A stretch of DNA of 64,000 nt, from positions 1,736,001 to 1,800,000 of the forward strand of contig NZ_QPHM01000001.1 in the NCBI RefSeq assembly GCF_003336245.1, read 5' to 3'. The stretch comes from Haloplanus salinus. Its GTDB lineage: Archaea; Halobacteriota; Halobacteria; Halobacteriales; Haloferacaceae. The notes beneath the pieces are model-generated. The model did not search any database and was not told the origin of the DNA. It saw only the letters and a list, made by a program, of their open reading frames with translations. A program made the translations under genes and the position numbers. This document shows positions 46,080-54,809 of this stretch, in pieces (positions within the stretch are counted from its first letter, which is position 1; each line of letters opens with the position of its first letter).

Positions 46080-46388
46080 CACCTCGAAAGCCCCCGGCGT
46101 CTCGGCTCCCGGGACTCGCTGCGCTCCTCACTGCGTTGCGGTGCTTGCGTCGTCACCAGAAGCCGACGGCTTCTGGTTGGCTCACGAGAGCTTTGCTCTC
46201 GTGAACGTCCGGGCACGCCGAGACGCCGGCCCCTTTCAGTCCCACCCGCGTCGGCTGGCCGACCGGCCGCCGTCGGGTGGGACTGAAAGGGGCGACTCGC
46301 TGGGGGAAGGCGGCCGACGCAAGCACGCGAGCGAAGTGAGCGCGCGCAGCGAGGCCCCCGACCCCAGCGAGTCGGGGCTTTCGAGGTG
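46080..46388. mobile_element. 309-base palindromic element with terminal inverted repeats (MITE- or REP-like)
   Basis: The ends CACCTCGAAAGCCCC (46080-46094) and GGGGCTTTCGAGGTG (46374-46388) are perfect 15-base inverted repeats. Inside are a 12-base pair (46141-46152 with 46315-46326), local hairpins at 46156-46176 and 46182-46204, and a long hairpin whose 19-base arms (46230-46248, 46274-46292) contain CAGTCCCAC/GTGGGACTG around a 25-base loop. The whole unit can fold as one large stem. A minus-strand open frame inside (46153-46395) is best seen as a by-product of the palindrome. No transposase is encoded. Confidence 0.75.
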
Positions 46389-46476
46389 TCCCCAATCCAC
46401 TCGCGCTAATCGAAACAGTGCCGGCGAGCGGCCCCCTCGGCCGTCTCCGACGGGGGCTGCCCGGCGCGGCGTCCCG

Positions 46477-47529
46477 CTACGGATCACAGAGCCGCGTAAA
46501 CAGGCGGTTGGCCCAGTCGGCCTCCGCCCGCGGCGTCGGTCCGTCGCCCCGACCGCGAATCGCGGCCGCCTCCCGCCGGATCACCGGCGAGTGCGTGTCG
46601 TGGCGACTCTCCGCGTCGGTCACTCGCCGCCACACGGCGTCGGCAACGGCGTCGACGGTGGTCCGGACGGCGCCGCCGAGACCGTCGACGGCCGCCCGCA
46701 ACGCCGGATACGCGCCCGACGCGTTCGGGCCGTAGCTGTCGCGCTGTACCCGAACTGACCCCGTGGCGACGTCGACCGTGACGTGGGCCCGTTCGGCGGC
46801 GAAGTCGATCCGACGCCGGTCGGGGACGTTCGAGTGGTGCTGGATCGTACAGGCGACGCCGTCGGCGGTCGTGTACGACACCGCGATCCCGTCGAACGCG
46901 ACCGTCTCGTCCCCGGTCGTGTCGATCCGCCCGACCGAGACGGCCGACGAGTCGGCCGGATACCCGGCGGCACGCAGTCCCACATAGATCGGATGGACGA
47001 TCCCCTCACCGAACTCGCCACCCGGCAGATCCAACACCCAGTCGCCGCGGTCCGGCCGCCGCGGATCGACGTCCTCCGCCCATCGGACCGAGACGCCGTG
47101 TACCCGGCCGAACTCGCCGCGTTCGATCCGCCGACACGCGTCCAGCACGGACGGGTAGTACACCTGGTTGTGGACGACGGTGGCGCGCACGCCGGCCCGA
47201 TCCGCGGCGGCCGTGAGGCGCTCGAACTCCTCACGGGTCCGGACGAACGGCTTCTCGACCAACACGTCGACGCCGTGATCGACACAGCGCATGGCGAGGT
47301 CGTAGTGGGTCCGGATCGGCGTGCAGACGTGCACCCAGTCGACGGGCGCGTCGCGAAGCAGCCGGTCGAGGTCGGTGTATCCCGCGACCCCCGTCCGTGC
47401 CGCGACCCGCTCGACCCGCGATCCGTCGACGTCGGCCACCGCGACGAGTTCGGCTCCGGGCGTTCGCTCGATTGCGGCCTCGTGCCAGCCGGCGACCGCC
47501 CCGAGGCCGACGATTGCGGTCCGTATCAC
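46477..47529 (-). CDS. Gfo/Idh/MocA family oxidoreductase
   Basis: A 350-residue protein starting at GTG 47529. The N-terminal Rossmann fold shows RTAIVGLGAVAGWHEAAIER, and the family motif VLVEKPF (Glu-Lys-Pro) lies near residue 91. The substrate domain includes DLPGGEFGEGIVHPIYVG, where His near residue 180 is the expected proton carrier. Family members oxidise or reduce sugars, inositols or nucleotide sugars with NAD(P). It could serve sugar modification for the S-layer, but there are no glycosylation genes beside it. Confidence 0.9.
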   Translation of the reverse strand: MIRTAIVGLGAVAGWHEAAIERTPGAELVAVADVDGSRVERVAARTGVAGYTDLDRLLRDAPVDWVHVCTPIRTHYDLAMRCVDHGVDVLVEKPFVRTREEFERLTAAADRAGVRATVVHNQVYYPSVLDACRRIERGEFGRVHGVSVRWAEDVDPRRPDRGDWVLDLPGGEFGEGIVHPIYVGLRAAGYPADSSAVSVGRIDTTGDETVAFDGIAVSYTTADGVACTIQHHSNVPDRRRIDFAAERAHVTVDVATGSVRVQRDSYGPNASGAYPALRAAVDGLGGAVRTTVDAVADAVWRRVTDAESRHDTHSPVIRREAAAIRGRGDGPTPRAEADWANRLFTRLCDP

Positions 47530-47624
47530 ACCACTACTAGTCGTTCGGATTACTTATACGATCACGCCGCGCGAGCGCCGGGACCGGGGTAAGGGCTAAC
47601 CCCGCGGCGGCCCATCGTTCGACC

Positions 47625-48575
47625 ATGTCAGACCCACTCCGCGAGGCCGCCGAGACGGCGATCGGCCAGTGCATGGCGCTCGGCGCCGAGGAGTCCTGTG
47701 CCGTCGTCACCGACGACGAGCGACTGCCCATCGGCGACACACTCTACGAGGTGGCGCGGTCGGTGACCGACGACGCCGTCCTCCTGCGCTACCCGCCGGG
47801 CGAGCAACACGGCACCGAACCCCCCGCCCCCGTCGCGGCGGCGATGGCCGACGCCGACGTGGTGCTCGCCCCGACGACGAAGAGCCTGAGTCACACTCGC
47901 GCACGCAAGCGCGCCTGTGACGCCGGCGCCCGCGCCGCCACCCTCCCCGGCATCACCGAGGACGTGATGATCGCCGGCTTAGACGCCGACTACGAGGCCA
48001 TCGCCCGAGGCTGTCGCGAGGTGCTCGAACAGGTCGCGGACGCCGACGCGGTACGGGTGACCACGCCCGCGGGGACCGATCTCACGGTCGAACCGGGCGA
48101 CCGCGAGTGGCTCACCGACACCGGGATGGTCCACGACCCCGGCGACTTCTCCAACCTGCCCGCCGGCGAAACGTTCGTCAGCCCCGAGACGGCGACCGGC
48201 ACCTACGTCGTCGACGGGACGATGATGCCCCACGGCCTCGTCGACGAACCGCTCCGGTTCGAGGTCGAAGACGGGTACGTCACCCACATCTCGGACGACG
48301 CAGTGCGCGAACAGATCGACGCCGCCCGCGAGGAGGTGGGGGATGCCGCCGCCAACCTCGCCGAACTCGGCATCGGGACGAACGTCGGCGTGACGGAACT
48401 GGTCGGCTCGGTCCTCTTGGACGAGAAGGCCGCGGGCACCGTCCACGTCGCCATCGGCGACGACGCGAGCATCGGCGGCGACACGGAGGCGCCGCTCCAC
48501 CTCGACGGGATCATCCGGGAGCCGACGGTGTACGCGGACGGGGAGGTCGTCGATCTCCCGGCGGTCGAACGGTGA
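47625..48575 (+). CDS. Aminopeptidase, M29-like
   Basis: A 316-residue protein. The segment DFSNLPAGETFVSPETATGTYVVDG matches the N.PaGE.f..P motif of the M29 (thermophilic metallo-)aminopeptidases. Further metal-binding candidates are ELGIGTNVGVTELVG, HVAIGDDASIGG and PLHLDGI near the end. It is shorter than classical M29 enzymes (about 400), consistent with the haloarchaeal form. The gene is single and divergent from the oxidoreductase. Substrate preference cannot be read from sequence. Confidence 0.78.
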   Translation: MSDPLREAAETAIGQCMALGAEESCAVVTDDERLPIGDTLYEVARSVTDDAVLLRYPPGEQHGTEPPAPVAAAMADADVVLAPTTKSLSHTRARKRACDAGARAATLPGITEDVMIAGLDADYEAIARGCREVLEQVADADAVRVTTPAGTDLTVEPGDREWLTDTGMVHDPGDFSNLPAGETFVSPETATGTYVVDGTMMPHGLVDEPLRFEVEDGYVTHISDDAVREQIDAAREEVGDAAANLAELGIGTNVGVTELVGSVLLDEKAAGTVHVAIGDDASIGGDTEAPLHLDGIIREPTVYADGEVVDLPAVER

Positions 48576-48634
48576 CCCCGTGAGACGGTGAGGAAGTGGA
48601 ACGGCCGTCAGTCGGGCGGCCGGACCCGACGGAC

Positions 48635-49111
48635 CTACTCGTCGACCTCGTCGGCGAGAAATCCGTGGTACGGACAGACGTACTCGTCGCGGATGATCTG
48701 CTCGTCGACGATGTCGAGGCCGAGTTCGTCCAGTTCGCTTGCGATCCGATTGAGGTCGTCGTGGGTCTGCCCGATGGCGTTCACGTACACGTTCCGCTTG
48801 CCGGTCATGATCTCTCGGACCGCAGTGACACCGTGTATCTCCTGCGCGCTGTTCGCGAGCGTATCCCGTTTCGGGACCGGCGCCGTGCAGATGATCTTCG
48901 TGTAGAGCGGGTAGCCCGCGCGGTCGTAGTCGATGTCGATGTGGTAGCCCCGGATGATCCCGCTCTCCTCGAGTTTGTTGATCCGCGTCCGGACGGTGCT
49001 CGGCGAGAGGTCCAGTTGCTCCGCGATGTCGCTCGACGACGTTCGGCGGGCGTCCTGCTGGAGGTAGTAGAGGATGGAGCGATCGGTCGCATCCAGTTTG
49101 CCGTCTCTCAT
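48635..49111 (-). CDS. Lrp/AsnC family transcriptional regulator
   Basis: A 158-residue regulator. Residues 1-55 form the winged HTH (LDATDRSILYYLQQDARRTSSSDIAEQLDLSPSTVRTRINKLEESGII). The second half is an RAM-like alpha/beta domain (YTKIICTAPVPKRDTLANSA). It ends VCPYHGFLADEVDE, with Cys and His near the C-terminus. Lrp proteins sense amino acids. It is divergent from the TrkA-N/APC transporter operon (49331 on), separated by about 220 bases, so direct control of that operon is a reasonable guess. Confidence 0.92.
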   Translation of the reverse strand: MRDGKLDATDRSILYYLQQDARRTSSSDIAEQLDLSPSTVRTRINKLEESGIIRGYHIDIDYDRAGYPLYTKIICTAPVPKRDTLANSAQEIHGVTAVREIMTGKRNVYVNAIGQTHDDLNRIASELDELGLDIVDEQIIRDEYVCPYHGFLADEVDE

Positions 49112-49330
49112 GACCCGAGGTTCGGCGTTCGGCGTCTTATGACTGTCCCGCCGCCATCCCCGCCGAACGTCGTCCGAAGCCGACACGTACTCCTCGACTC
49201 GACGCCGTGCCGATAACGGAAACAAAAAATCAGGGAGATAATTTTGACGATTCGTCGATTCAATCGCCTAGTTTATCCATCTCCGTGATGAAGGCGTAAT
49301 CGAGGAACGACTCCCTGCCGATACAGACCC

Positions 49331-49780
49331 ATGCGACTGCAATCGACCCTATCCACGAGAGCGGAATCGACCGAGTCCGGGACGGACGCGGAGTACGTCG
49401 TCCTCGGCGGCGGCCACGTCGGTGCGTCGGTGGCTCGCTCCATACGTGCTTCGGGACACACCGTAACCTTCGTCGACGAGACGCACGACCCGGACGACCT
49501 GCCGGGCGTTCGGGGCGATCCGACCGACCGACGAACGCTCGACGCGGCGGGCATCACCGACGCCGCGACGGTCGTCGTCGCGATGCCGCGGGATCGACGG
49601 AGCCTGCTCGTCGCCGGCCTCGTCCGCGCCAACTTCGGCGTCGCCGACGTGCGTGTGCTGGTACGGACGCCCGAGCGGTGTGACCTCGTCGCCGACGCCG
49701 GCCACGAACCGATCTGTGCGACCACCGCGCTGTCCGATGCCGTCGTGGCCGACCTGGAGGTGCTCCGAGAACCTGCATGA
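49331..49780 (+). CDS. TrkA-N (RCK) NAD-binding domain protein
   Basis: A 149-residue protein: AEYVVLGGGHVGASVARSIRA is the Rossmann nucleotide loop and VRGDPTDRRTLDAAGITDAATVVVAMPRD the second half of the TrkA-N fold. There is no TrkA-C domain and no membrane segment. RCK modules gate K+ channels and transporters in response to nucleotides. Its TGA overlaps the ATG of the APC transporter (ATGA), so it may be the transporter's regulatory subunit. Confidence 0.9.
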   Translation: MRLQSTLSTRAESTESGTDAEYVVLGGGHVGASVARSIRASGHTVTFVDETHDPDDLPGVRGDPTDRRTLDAAGITDAATVVVAMPRDRRSLLVAGLVRANFGVADVRVLVRTPERCDLVADAGHEPICATTALSDAVVADLEVLREPA

Positions 49781-51951
49781 AGGAACTCGAACGCGACCTG
49801 GGTCTCCCCTCGGTCCTCGCCATCAGTATCGGCGCCATGATCGGGAGCGGCATCTTCATTCTCCCGGCGCTGGCGCTCGAAATCGCCGGCCCCGCCGTCG
49901 TCCTCGCGTATCTCCTCGCCGGCCTGCTCGTGATCCCCGCGGCACTCTCGAAATCCGAGATGGCGACCGCGATGCCGGAGGCGGGCGGCACGTACATCTA
50001 CATCGAGCGGGGGATGGGCCCCCTGCTCGGCACTATCGCCGGCGTCGGCACGTGGTTCTCGCTCTCGTTCAAGGGGGCGCTCGCGCTCGTCGGCGGCGTT
50101 CCGTACCTGTTGCTCCTGTTCGACCTCCCGCTCCAGCCCGTCGCCTTGGGGCTGGCGACGCTTCTGATCCTCGTGAACGTCGTCGGCGCGAAACAGACGG
50201 GGCGGCTCCAACTCGCCATCGTCGTCGTCATGCTCGCGGCGCTCGGTTGGTTCGCGGCCGGGAGCGCCCCGAGCGCACAGTCGGCGAACTACGCCGGGTT
50301 CTTCGACGCCGGACTCGACGGGCTACTCGCCGCGACGGGGCTGGTGTTCGTCTCCTACGCCGGCGTCACCAAGGTGGCGAGCATCGCCGAGGAGGTGGAA
50401 GACCCCGGCCGCAACATCCCGCTCGGCATCCTCGGCTCGCTCGCGTTCACGACACTCCTGTACGTGGCCATCGTCGCCGTCCTCGTCGGGATCACCGACC
50501 CCGGAAGCGTCGCCGGCTCGCTGACGCCCGTCGCCGTCGCTGCGGACGTGACCCTCGGCCGTGCCGGCGTCGTCGCCGTCATCTTCGCGGCAATCCTCGC
50601 GCTCGTCTCCACCGCCAACGCCGGCATCCTCTCCTCGTCGCGCTACCCGTTCGCGATGAGCCGGGACCAGCTTGCGCCGCCGTCGCTCTCCGCAGTCAGC
50701 GAGCGGTTCGGCACGCCCGTCACCTCGATCACGCTCACCGGCGCCGTGTTGCTGGCGCTCATCGCCTTCGTCCCGATCCTGGAAATCGCGAAACTCGCGA
50801 GCGCCTTCCAGATCATGGTGTTCGCGCTCATCAACGTCGCCGTCGTCGCGTTCCGCGAGGGTGACGCCGCGTACGACCCCGCGTTCACCTCGCCGCTCTA
50901 CCCGTGGATGCAGCTCTTCGGCGCCGTCACGGGGCTCCTCCTGTTGACGCAGATGGGTCCCGTCGCGCTCGCCGGTGCTGCCGTCATCACGCTCGGGAGC
51001 GTCGGCTGGTATCTGGGCTACGTCCGCCCGCGGGTGCGCCGGGACGGCGTCGCGACCGACGCGATCCGGCGCCAGGTCGGCCGGAACGCGCTCACCGACG
51101 TCGAGGCCGAGGCGGGCGAGCGAACACATACGGTGCTCGTCGCGCTGACGAAGGCCGTCGGCGAGACCCGGGAGCGCTCGCTCGTCGCCATGGCCGCGGA
51201 CGTCGTCCGCCCCCACGACGGCCGCGTTCTCGTCGTCCGCTTCGAGGAGATTCCGGATCAGGCGCCGCTCACCGAGTCCGCGACGGCACAGTCCCCGGCG
51301 GACCGCTCCTTCGAGCAGCGGGTCGAGGCGCTCGCCGACGAGTTCGACGTCGCCGTCGAGGCCGACGAAATCGTCAGCCACGACACGAAACACGCCATCG
51401 TCAACGTCGCCGAGAATCACGGCGCCGACGCCGTCGTCGCCGAACACGAACCCCTCCGGCTCCGCTCGCGCCTGCTCGGCGACCCGGTCGACTGGGTCGT
51501 CCGGCACGCCCCCTGTGACGTGTTCCTCGTCGACAACGTCGGCTACGACGACCCGGAACGGGTCATCCTCGCGGGCGACGGAAGCCCGTACGACCCCCGT
51601 GCGGTGTCGATGGCGGAGGCGATCGCGACGGCGAACGACGGCCACCTCTCGCTGTGGTACCCCGACGACGACGCCGACGACACGACGAAGTACCGGCGCA
51701 CGATGGCCGACTACCGGGCGGCGCTGTCGACGCTGCTCGACGTGCCGGTCCGTGTCGAATCCCTCCGCACCGACGGCGGCCGACGGGCCGACGTACTCGT
51801 CCGCGCCGGCGCCGACCACCGACTCCGCGCCGCCATCCTCGACGAGCGTCCGCACCTCCCGACGCCCGGCTGTACGACCGTCACCGTCTACCCGGTCGCG
51901 ACGCGTCGCCCCCCGCTCGTCCGCCGGCTGCTCGAACGGGTCGTCTTCTGA
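49777..51951 (+). CDS. APC-superfamily amino acid transporter fused to UspA domains
   Basis: A 724-residue fusion. Residues 10-415 contain 12 hydrophobic helices beginning GLPSVLAISIGAMIGSGIFILPALALE, with the APC motif GSGIF and EAGGTYIYIERGMG. Residues 445-720 are cytoplasmic and hold two UspA-like domains (HTVLVALTKAVGETRERSLV, then GDPVDWVVRHAPCDVFLV; and ERVILAGDGSPYDPRAVSMAEAI). APC-UspA fusions are widespread in haloarchaea and the UspA part probably senses ATP. The substrate is probably an amino acid or polyamine. Coupled to the TrkA-N protein just upstream. Confidence 0.93.
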   Translation: MKELERDLGLPSVLAISIGAMIGSGIFILPALALEIAGPAVVLAYLLAGLLVIPAALSKSEMATAMPEAGGTYIYIERGMGPLLGTIAGVGTWFSLSFKGALALVGGVPYLLLLFDLPLQPVALGLATLLILVNVVGAKQTGRLQLAIVVVMLAALGWFAAGSAPSAQSANYAGFFDAGLDGLLAATGLVFVSYAGVTKVASIAEEVEDPGRNIPLGILGSLAFTTLLYVAIVAVLVGITDPGSVAGSLTPVAVAADVTLGRAGVVAVIFAAILALVSTANAGILSSSRYPFAMSRDQLAPPSLSAVSERFGTPVTSITLTGAVLLALIAFVPILEIAKLASAFQIMVFALINVAVVAFREGDAAYDPAFTSPLYPWMQLFGAVTGLLLLTQMGPVALAGAAVITLGSVGWYLGYVRPRVRRDGVATDAIRRQVGRNALTDVEAEAGERTHTVLVALTKAVGETRERSLVAMAADVVRPHDGRVLVVRFEEIPDQAPLTESATAQSPADRSFEQRVEALADEFDVAVEADEIVSHDTKHAIVNVAENHGADAVVAEHEPLRLRSRLLGDPVDWVVRHAPCDVFLVDNVGYDDPERVILAGDGSPYDPRAVSMAEAIATANDGHLSLWYPDDDADDTTKYRRTMADYRAALSTLLDVPVRVESLRTDGGRRADVLVRAGADHRLRAAILDERPHLPTPGCTTVTVYPVATRRPPLVRRLLERVVF

Positions 51952-51995
51952 GCGGGAAGGGCGGACTTTTACCGTCTGACCGGCTACGACCCCGT

Positions 51996-52658
51996 ATGAG
52001 CCATCCCGGCCCCGACGCGGGCGACCGCGTCGCACTCGCCTGTCCCTCCTGTACCCCGACGGCGACGACCGTTCACGAGGTACTGAAACCTGGTGGACAG
52101 GTCACCGTCCGCTGTACCGACTGTGGTCACGTCCACAAGGAGCGCTACGACCCGCCCCGCGAGGTCGGCATCGACGTCGTCGTCTCGCAGGGCGACGAGT
52201 CGCTGACGACTACCGTCGACGTGCCCGCCGAGGAGACGCTCGCCCGCGGCGAGGAGTTCGTCGTCGACACGCCCGAGGCGATCATGCAGGTGCGGATCAC
52301 CGCGATCGAACTCGACGGCGACCGGCGCGTCGAGGAGGCGGCCGTCGAGGACGTGGCGGCGCTCTGGACCCGCGCCGTCGACAACGTCCGCGTCAACGTG
52401 ACCGTCCACCCGAACGACGGCCGGCGCGACGAGTCCCGAAGCGTCACGGTGTCGGTCCCCGGCGACCACGAGTTCGTCGTCGGCGAGACGGCCGCGTTCG
52501 GCGACGAGGAGTTCGAAATCACCGGCGTGCAGGTGCGCGACGACGCCCCGGAGTACCGCTTCGAGAAACTCGACCACGAGGGCGACAGCGTCTTCGCGAA
52601 AGACGTCAAGCGCGTGTACGGCCGCGACGTGACCTCGGCCGCGTGGTCGGCGTGGTAG
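51996..52658 (+). CDS. HVO_0476-type zinc-finger protein
   Basis: A 220-residue protein with an N-terminal zinc ribbon (LACPSCTPTATTVHEVLKPGG and VRCTDCGHVHKE, four cysteines). A C-terminal acidic beta-rich part follows (VGIDVVVSQGDESLTTTVDVPAEETL, then DRRVEEAAVEDVAALWTRAVDNVRVNV). The pattern matches a conserved haloarchaeal family named after HVO_0476, whose function is unknown; a role in RNA or ribosome biology is only a guess. It lies 44 bases after the transporter and may be read through from it. Confidence 0.82.
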   Translation: MSHPGPDAGDRVALACPSCTPTATTVHEVLKPGGQVTVRCTDCGHVHKERYDPPREVGIDVVVSQGDESLTTTVDVPAEETLARGEEFVVDTPEAIMQVRITAIELDGDRRVEEAAVEDVAALWTRAVDNVRVNVTVHPNDGRRDESRSVTVSVPGDHEFVVGETAAFGDEEFEITGVQVRDDAPEYRFEKLDHEGDSVFAKDVKRVYGRDVTSAAWSAW

Positions 52659-52698
52659 GCGGCCGTCCCCGTCGCTGCCGCGGGCGATCCACGCCCGG

Positions 52699-53256
52699 CT
52701 ACCGCTCGGGCCGCCACCGACCCCCGATCTCCGGCCGCGGGTAGTCCTGATACGAGCCGTCGAGAAACGTCGTCACCCGGCCGTCCTCCTCGCTCAACGT
52801 GATGGCCCAGAGCACTCCCTCGCGGGTCGACGTCTCCAGCGCACTCAGATGTTTCGTCCCCATCCAGCCGGGGTAGTCGAGATTACCGGCGTCGCCGACT
52901 TCGCCTCGTCCCGGGCTCCGAACGCGAACCATCTGTTCCTGGATGGTGCCGTCGCCGGTCACCACGACGGCGCCGTCGCAACTGAACGCCACGTCGCGAG
53001 CGACCTTGGTGAACGCCTCGGTCGACTCCGAGACGACCCGACACCGCTCGACCGGCCACCGATTCCCCCCCAACGGATCCGTGTAGTCGGCGAAATCGAT
53101 GTCGGCGACGACGAAAAAATAGAGGCTCGGCCCGGACACGTGCTGTTCGTCCCAGCGCTCGAACTCCATGCTCAGCGTCTCGGCCGTGTACCTGATCCGG
53201 TCCATCAGCTTCTGGCTGGTGGCGTACTTCCGCAACACCCGGTCGAGATCACCCAT
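52699..53256 (-). CDS. dacZ: Diadenylate cyclase DacZ
   Basis: A 185-residue DisA_N-domain protein that makes cyclic di-AMP from two ATP. The active-site motifs are CDGAVVVTGDGTIQEQ and MGTKHLSALETST (the DGA and G[TS]RH-type loops). No transmembrane segment is present, as in archaeal DacZ. In Haloferax DacZ is reported as the only cyclase and is essential, with a tight requirement on level. A CTATATTC TATA box lies about 28 nt upstream, before the transposon remnant, so the core promoter looks intact. Confidence 0.93.
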   Translation of the reverse strand: MGDLDRVLRKYATSQKLMDRIRYTAETLSMEFERWDEQHVSGPSLYFFVVADIDFADYTDPLGGNRWPVERCRVVSESTEAFTKVARDVAFSCDGAVVVTGDGTIQEQMVRVRSPGRGEVGDAGNLDYPGWMGTKHLSALETSTREGVLWAITLSEEDGRVTTFLDGSYQDYPRPEIGGRWRPER

Positions 53257-53938
53257 GCTCGTACCCTTCGTACGTCTCGAATATAGTTAACAGTTCTCGC
53301 AAGCCCGGCCTGCCGCGGGGCAACAAAGCCTTGACATCCTCCTGCGCCTGAAGACGCCCCCAGAAATCAAAGATTGCTGGTGTGCGAACGAGGCCGTCGG
53401 TCTCCTCAACGCGGGCATCCCAAGTGTTGGGATAGTAGGGTTTGCAGTCTCCCTGCTCTCTCGGTGAGAACCGTCCGCTCCCGCGGTCGAACAGGAAGAC
53501 TCCGGGCTGTGCCAACCAGCCGTTACTCATATCCCCCGTTGGGGGACTCTGAGTTACCTTTCTGCGAATGTTCACTGCACCGTTCACGTCTGCGTTGATG
53601 ATCGTTTCGCACGACGAACAGACGTACAGCCCACGCTCCACACGGTTGCGATCCCGAATCTGCCCGCAACACGAACACGTCTTGCTCGTGTTCTCCTCGT
53701 CCACGCGGTCGACGAGGATGCCGTGTTCCTCAGCTTTGTATTCGAGGAGACGGGCGAAGCGGTCGAACTCCCACCCGTGGAGTTTCTCGTTCCCTGACGC
53801 ACCCCAGTTCCGGGAGTCGCCGTTCTCATCCTCGCGGATATCGCTGCGGTCGCCAGCTACTATCAAAAACGACGACTGGGAGTTGAATATCCGGCTGGGG
53901 TGTCGTCGGTGGATCGTGGAGGGTAGTGTCGGATTCAT
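53249..53938 (-). pseudogene. Truncated TnpB (IS200/IS605 family)
   Basis: From an ATG at 53938 the frame runs to 53249 and reads through into the dacZ start. Residues from about 30 match the C-terminal third of haloarchaeal TnpB: GDRSDIREDENGDSRNWG, then WEFDRFARLLEYKAEEHG, VDEENTSKTCSCCG and VERGLYVCSSCE (zinc ribbon), NADVNGAVNIRRKV (RuvC-III Asp) and WLAQPGVFLFDRGSGRFSP. The N-terminal 200-250 residues (RuvC-I, REC) are absent, so it cannot be an active RNA-guided nuclease. No tnpA is present. Confidence 0.85.
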
Positions 53939-53965
53939 CCCGCGTCTAAAGGCGCGGGTATTCTC
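53320..53965 (-). mobile_element. IS200/IS605-type element remnant with both ends recognisable
   Basis: At one end the sequence holds the hairpin CCCGCG (53939-53944) with CGCGGG (53953-53958), the usual subterminal hairpin. At the other end an imperfect hairpin (GCGCCTGAAGACGC, 53344-53357) is followed by CATCCTCCTG and GTCAAGG on the complementary side, as seen at the 3' end of haloarchaeal tnpB elements. The element is internally deleted (about 650 bases against about 1.5 kb). The omegaRNA region at the tnpB 3' end appears to be retained. Ends are approximate. Confidence 0.65.
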
Positions 53966-54002
53966 CTTGGTGTTTATAAGCGCCGGCGTCCAGCATTCAC
54001 GT

Positions 54003-54776
54003 ATGGACCCTGCGGTGTTGCGCGAGGATATGGTCGACGGCCTCGACCACGCCCTCGACGGCCTCGACGAAGCCGTCGGCGTGGCGATGCGGACGGTCCC
54101 CCGCGACGCCTTCGTCGAGGACCGGCCGTACGACAACCGCGCCGGCGACCACGCCGGTACAGATGTCCTCGCGCCCCGAACCGTCGCCCGCCTGCTCGAA
54201 GCCCTCGCCGTCGAGGACGGGAACGAGACGCTCGTCGTCGGCGTCGGCGTCGGCTACACGGCCGCCCTCCTCGCCGAACTCGTCGGCGAGCGCCACGTCC
54301 ACGCCGTCGACATCGCCCGGCGTCTCGTCCTCGACGCCCGCCGGAACCTCGGGCAAGCCGGCTACGAGGGCGTCCTCGTCGACCGCCGCGACGGCGCGGA
54401 CGGTCTGCCGGAGTACGCCCCGTTCGACCGGGTGCTCGTCGAGGCGTCGGCCGTCCGGCCGCCGCGTGCCCTCCTCGATCAGCTCACTCCCGACGGCCGC
54501 CTCGTGATGCCACTCGGCACCCCGGAGGGAACGCTCGCCGCCGTCGAAGTCGGCGACTCCCCCGAAGGGTACGCGGTCGTCGAGGAGTTCGGCTCGGTGG
54601 CGCTCGCGCCCCTCCTCGTCGACGGCGAACAGGCCGGGGGCGTCACGCGCAACCGCACCGAGCGCGAGGACCGCGAGTTCGCCGAACAGGGCTACTTCGC
54701 CCCGACCGGCTGGGAACACGAGTGGATCGACTGGGACGACCGCCTCGACGGCGGGCGCGGACACCGGCGTCGGTGA
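54003..54776 (+). CDS. pcm: Protein-L-isoaspartate O-methyltransferase
   Basis: With ATG 54003 the protein has 257 residues. The methyltransferase core reads ETLVVGVGVGYTAALLAELVG (SAM loop; the usual G-x-G-x-G is VGVGVGY), VHAVDIARRLVLDARRNLG and GYEGVLVDRRDGADGLPEYAPFDRVLVEAS. The family's N-terminal AMRTVPRDAFVEDRPYDN and the later PLLVDGEQAGG and AEQGYFAPTGWEHEW are present. It repairs isoaspartyl residues. A TATA-like TTTATAAG lies about 29 nt before the ATG; the TnpB remnant ends just upstream of this promoter. Confidence 0.85.
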   Translation: MDPAVLREDMVDGLDHALDGLDEAVGVAMRTVPRDAFVEDRPYDNRAGDHAGTDVLAPRTVARLLEALAVEDGNETLVVGVGVGYTAALLAELVGERHVHAVDIARRLVLDARRNLGQAGYEGVLVDRRDGADGLPEYAPFDRVLVEASAVRPPRALLDQLTPDGRLVMPLGTPEGTLAAVEVGDSPEGYAVVEEFGSVALAPLLVDGEQAGGVTRNRTEREDREFAEQGYFAPTGWEHEWIDWDDRLDGGRGHRRR

Positions 54777-54809
54777 CGCCGCCCGCGAGGCAGCCCCGTG
54801 GCGCGCCCG

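Noticed and set aside
46230-46292. Possible CRISPR repeat because of GTGGGACTGAAAGGGG
   Set aside because: There are only two copies, in inverted orientation as stem arms, with no array of regularly spaced direct repeats and no cas genes.
46153-46395. 80-residue minus-strand open frame starting MGTPRKPRLAGVGG
   Set aside because: It lies within the palindromic element and mirrors the inverted repeats; its composition follows the DNA symmetry, so it is probably not a selected protein.
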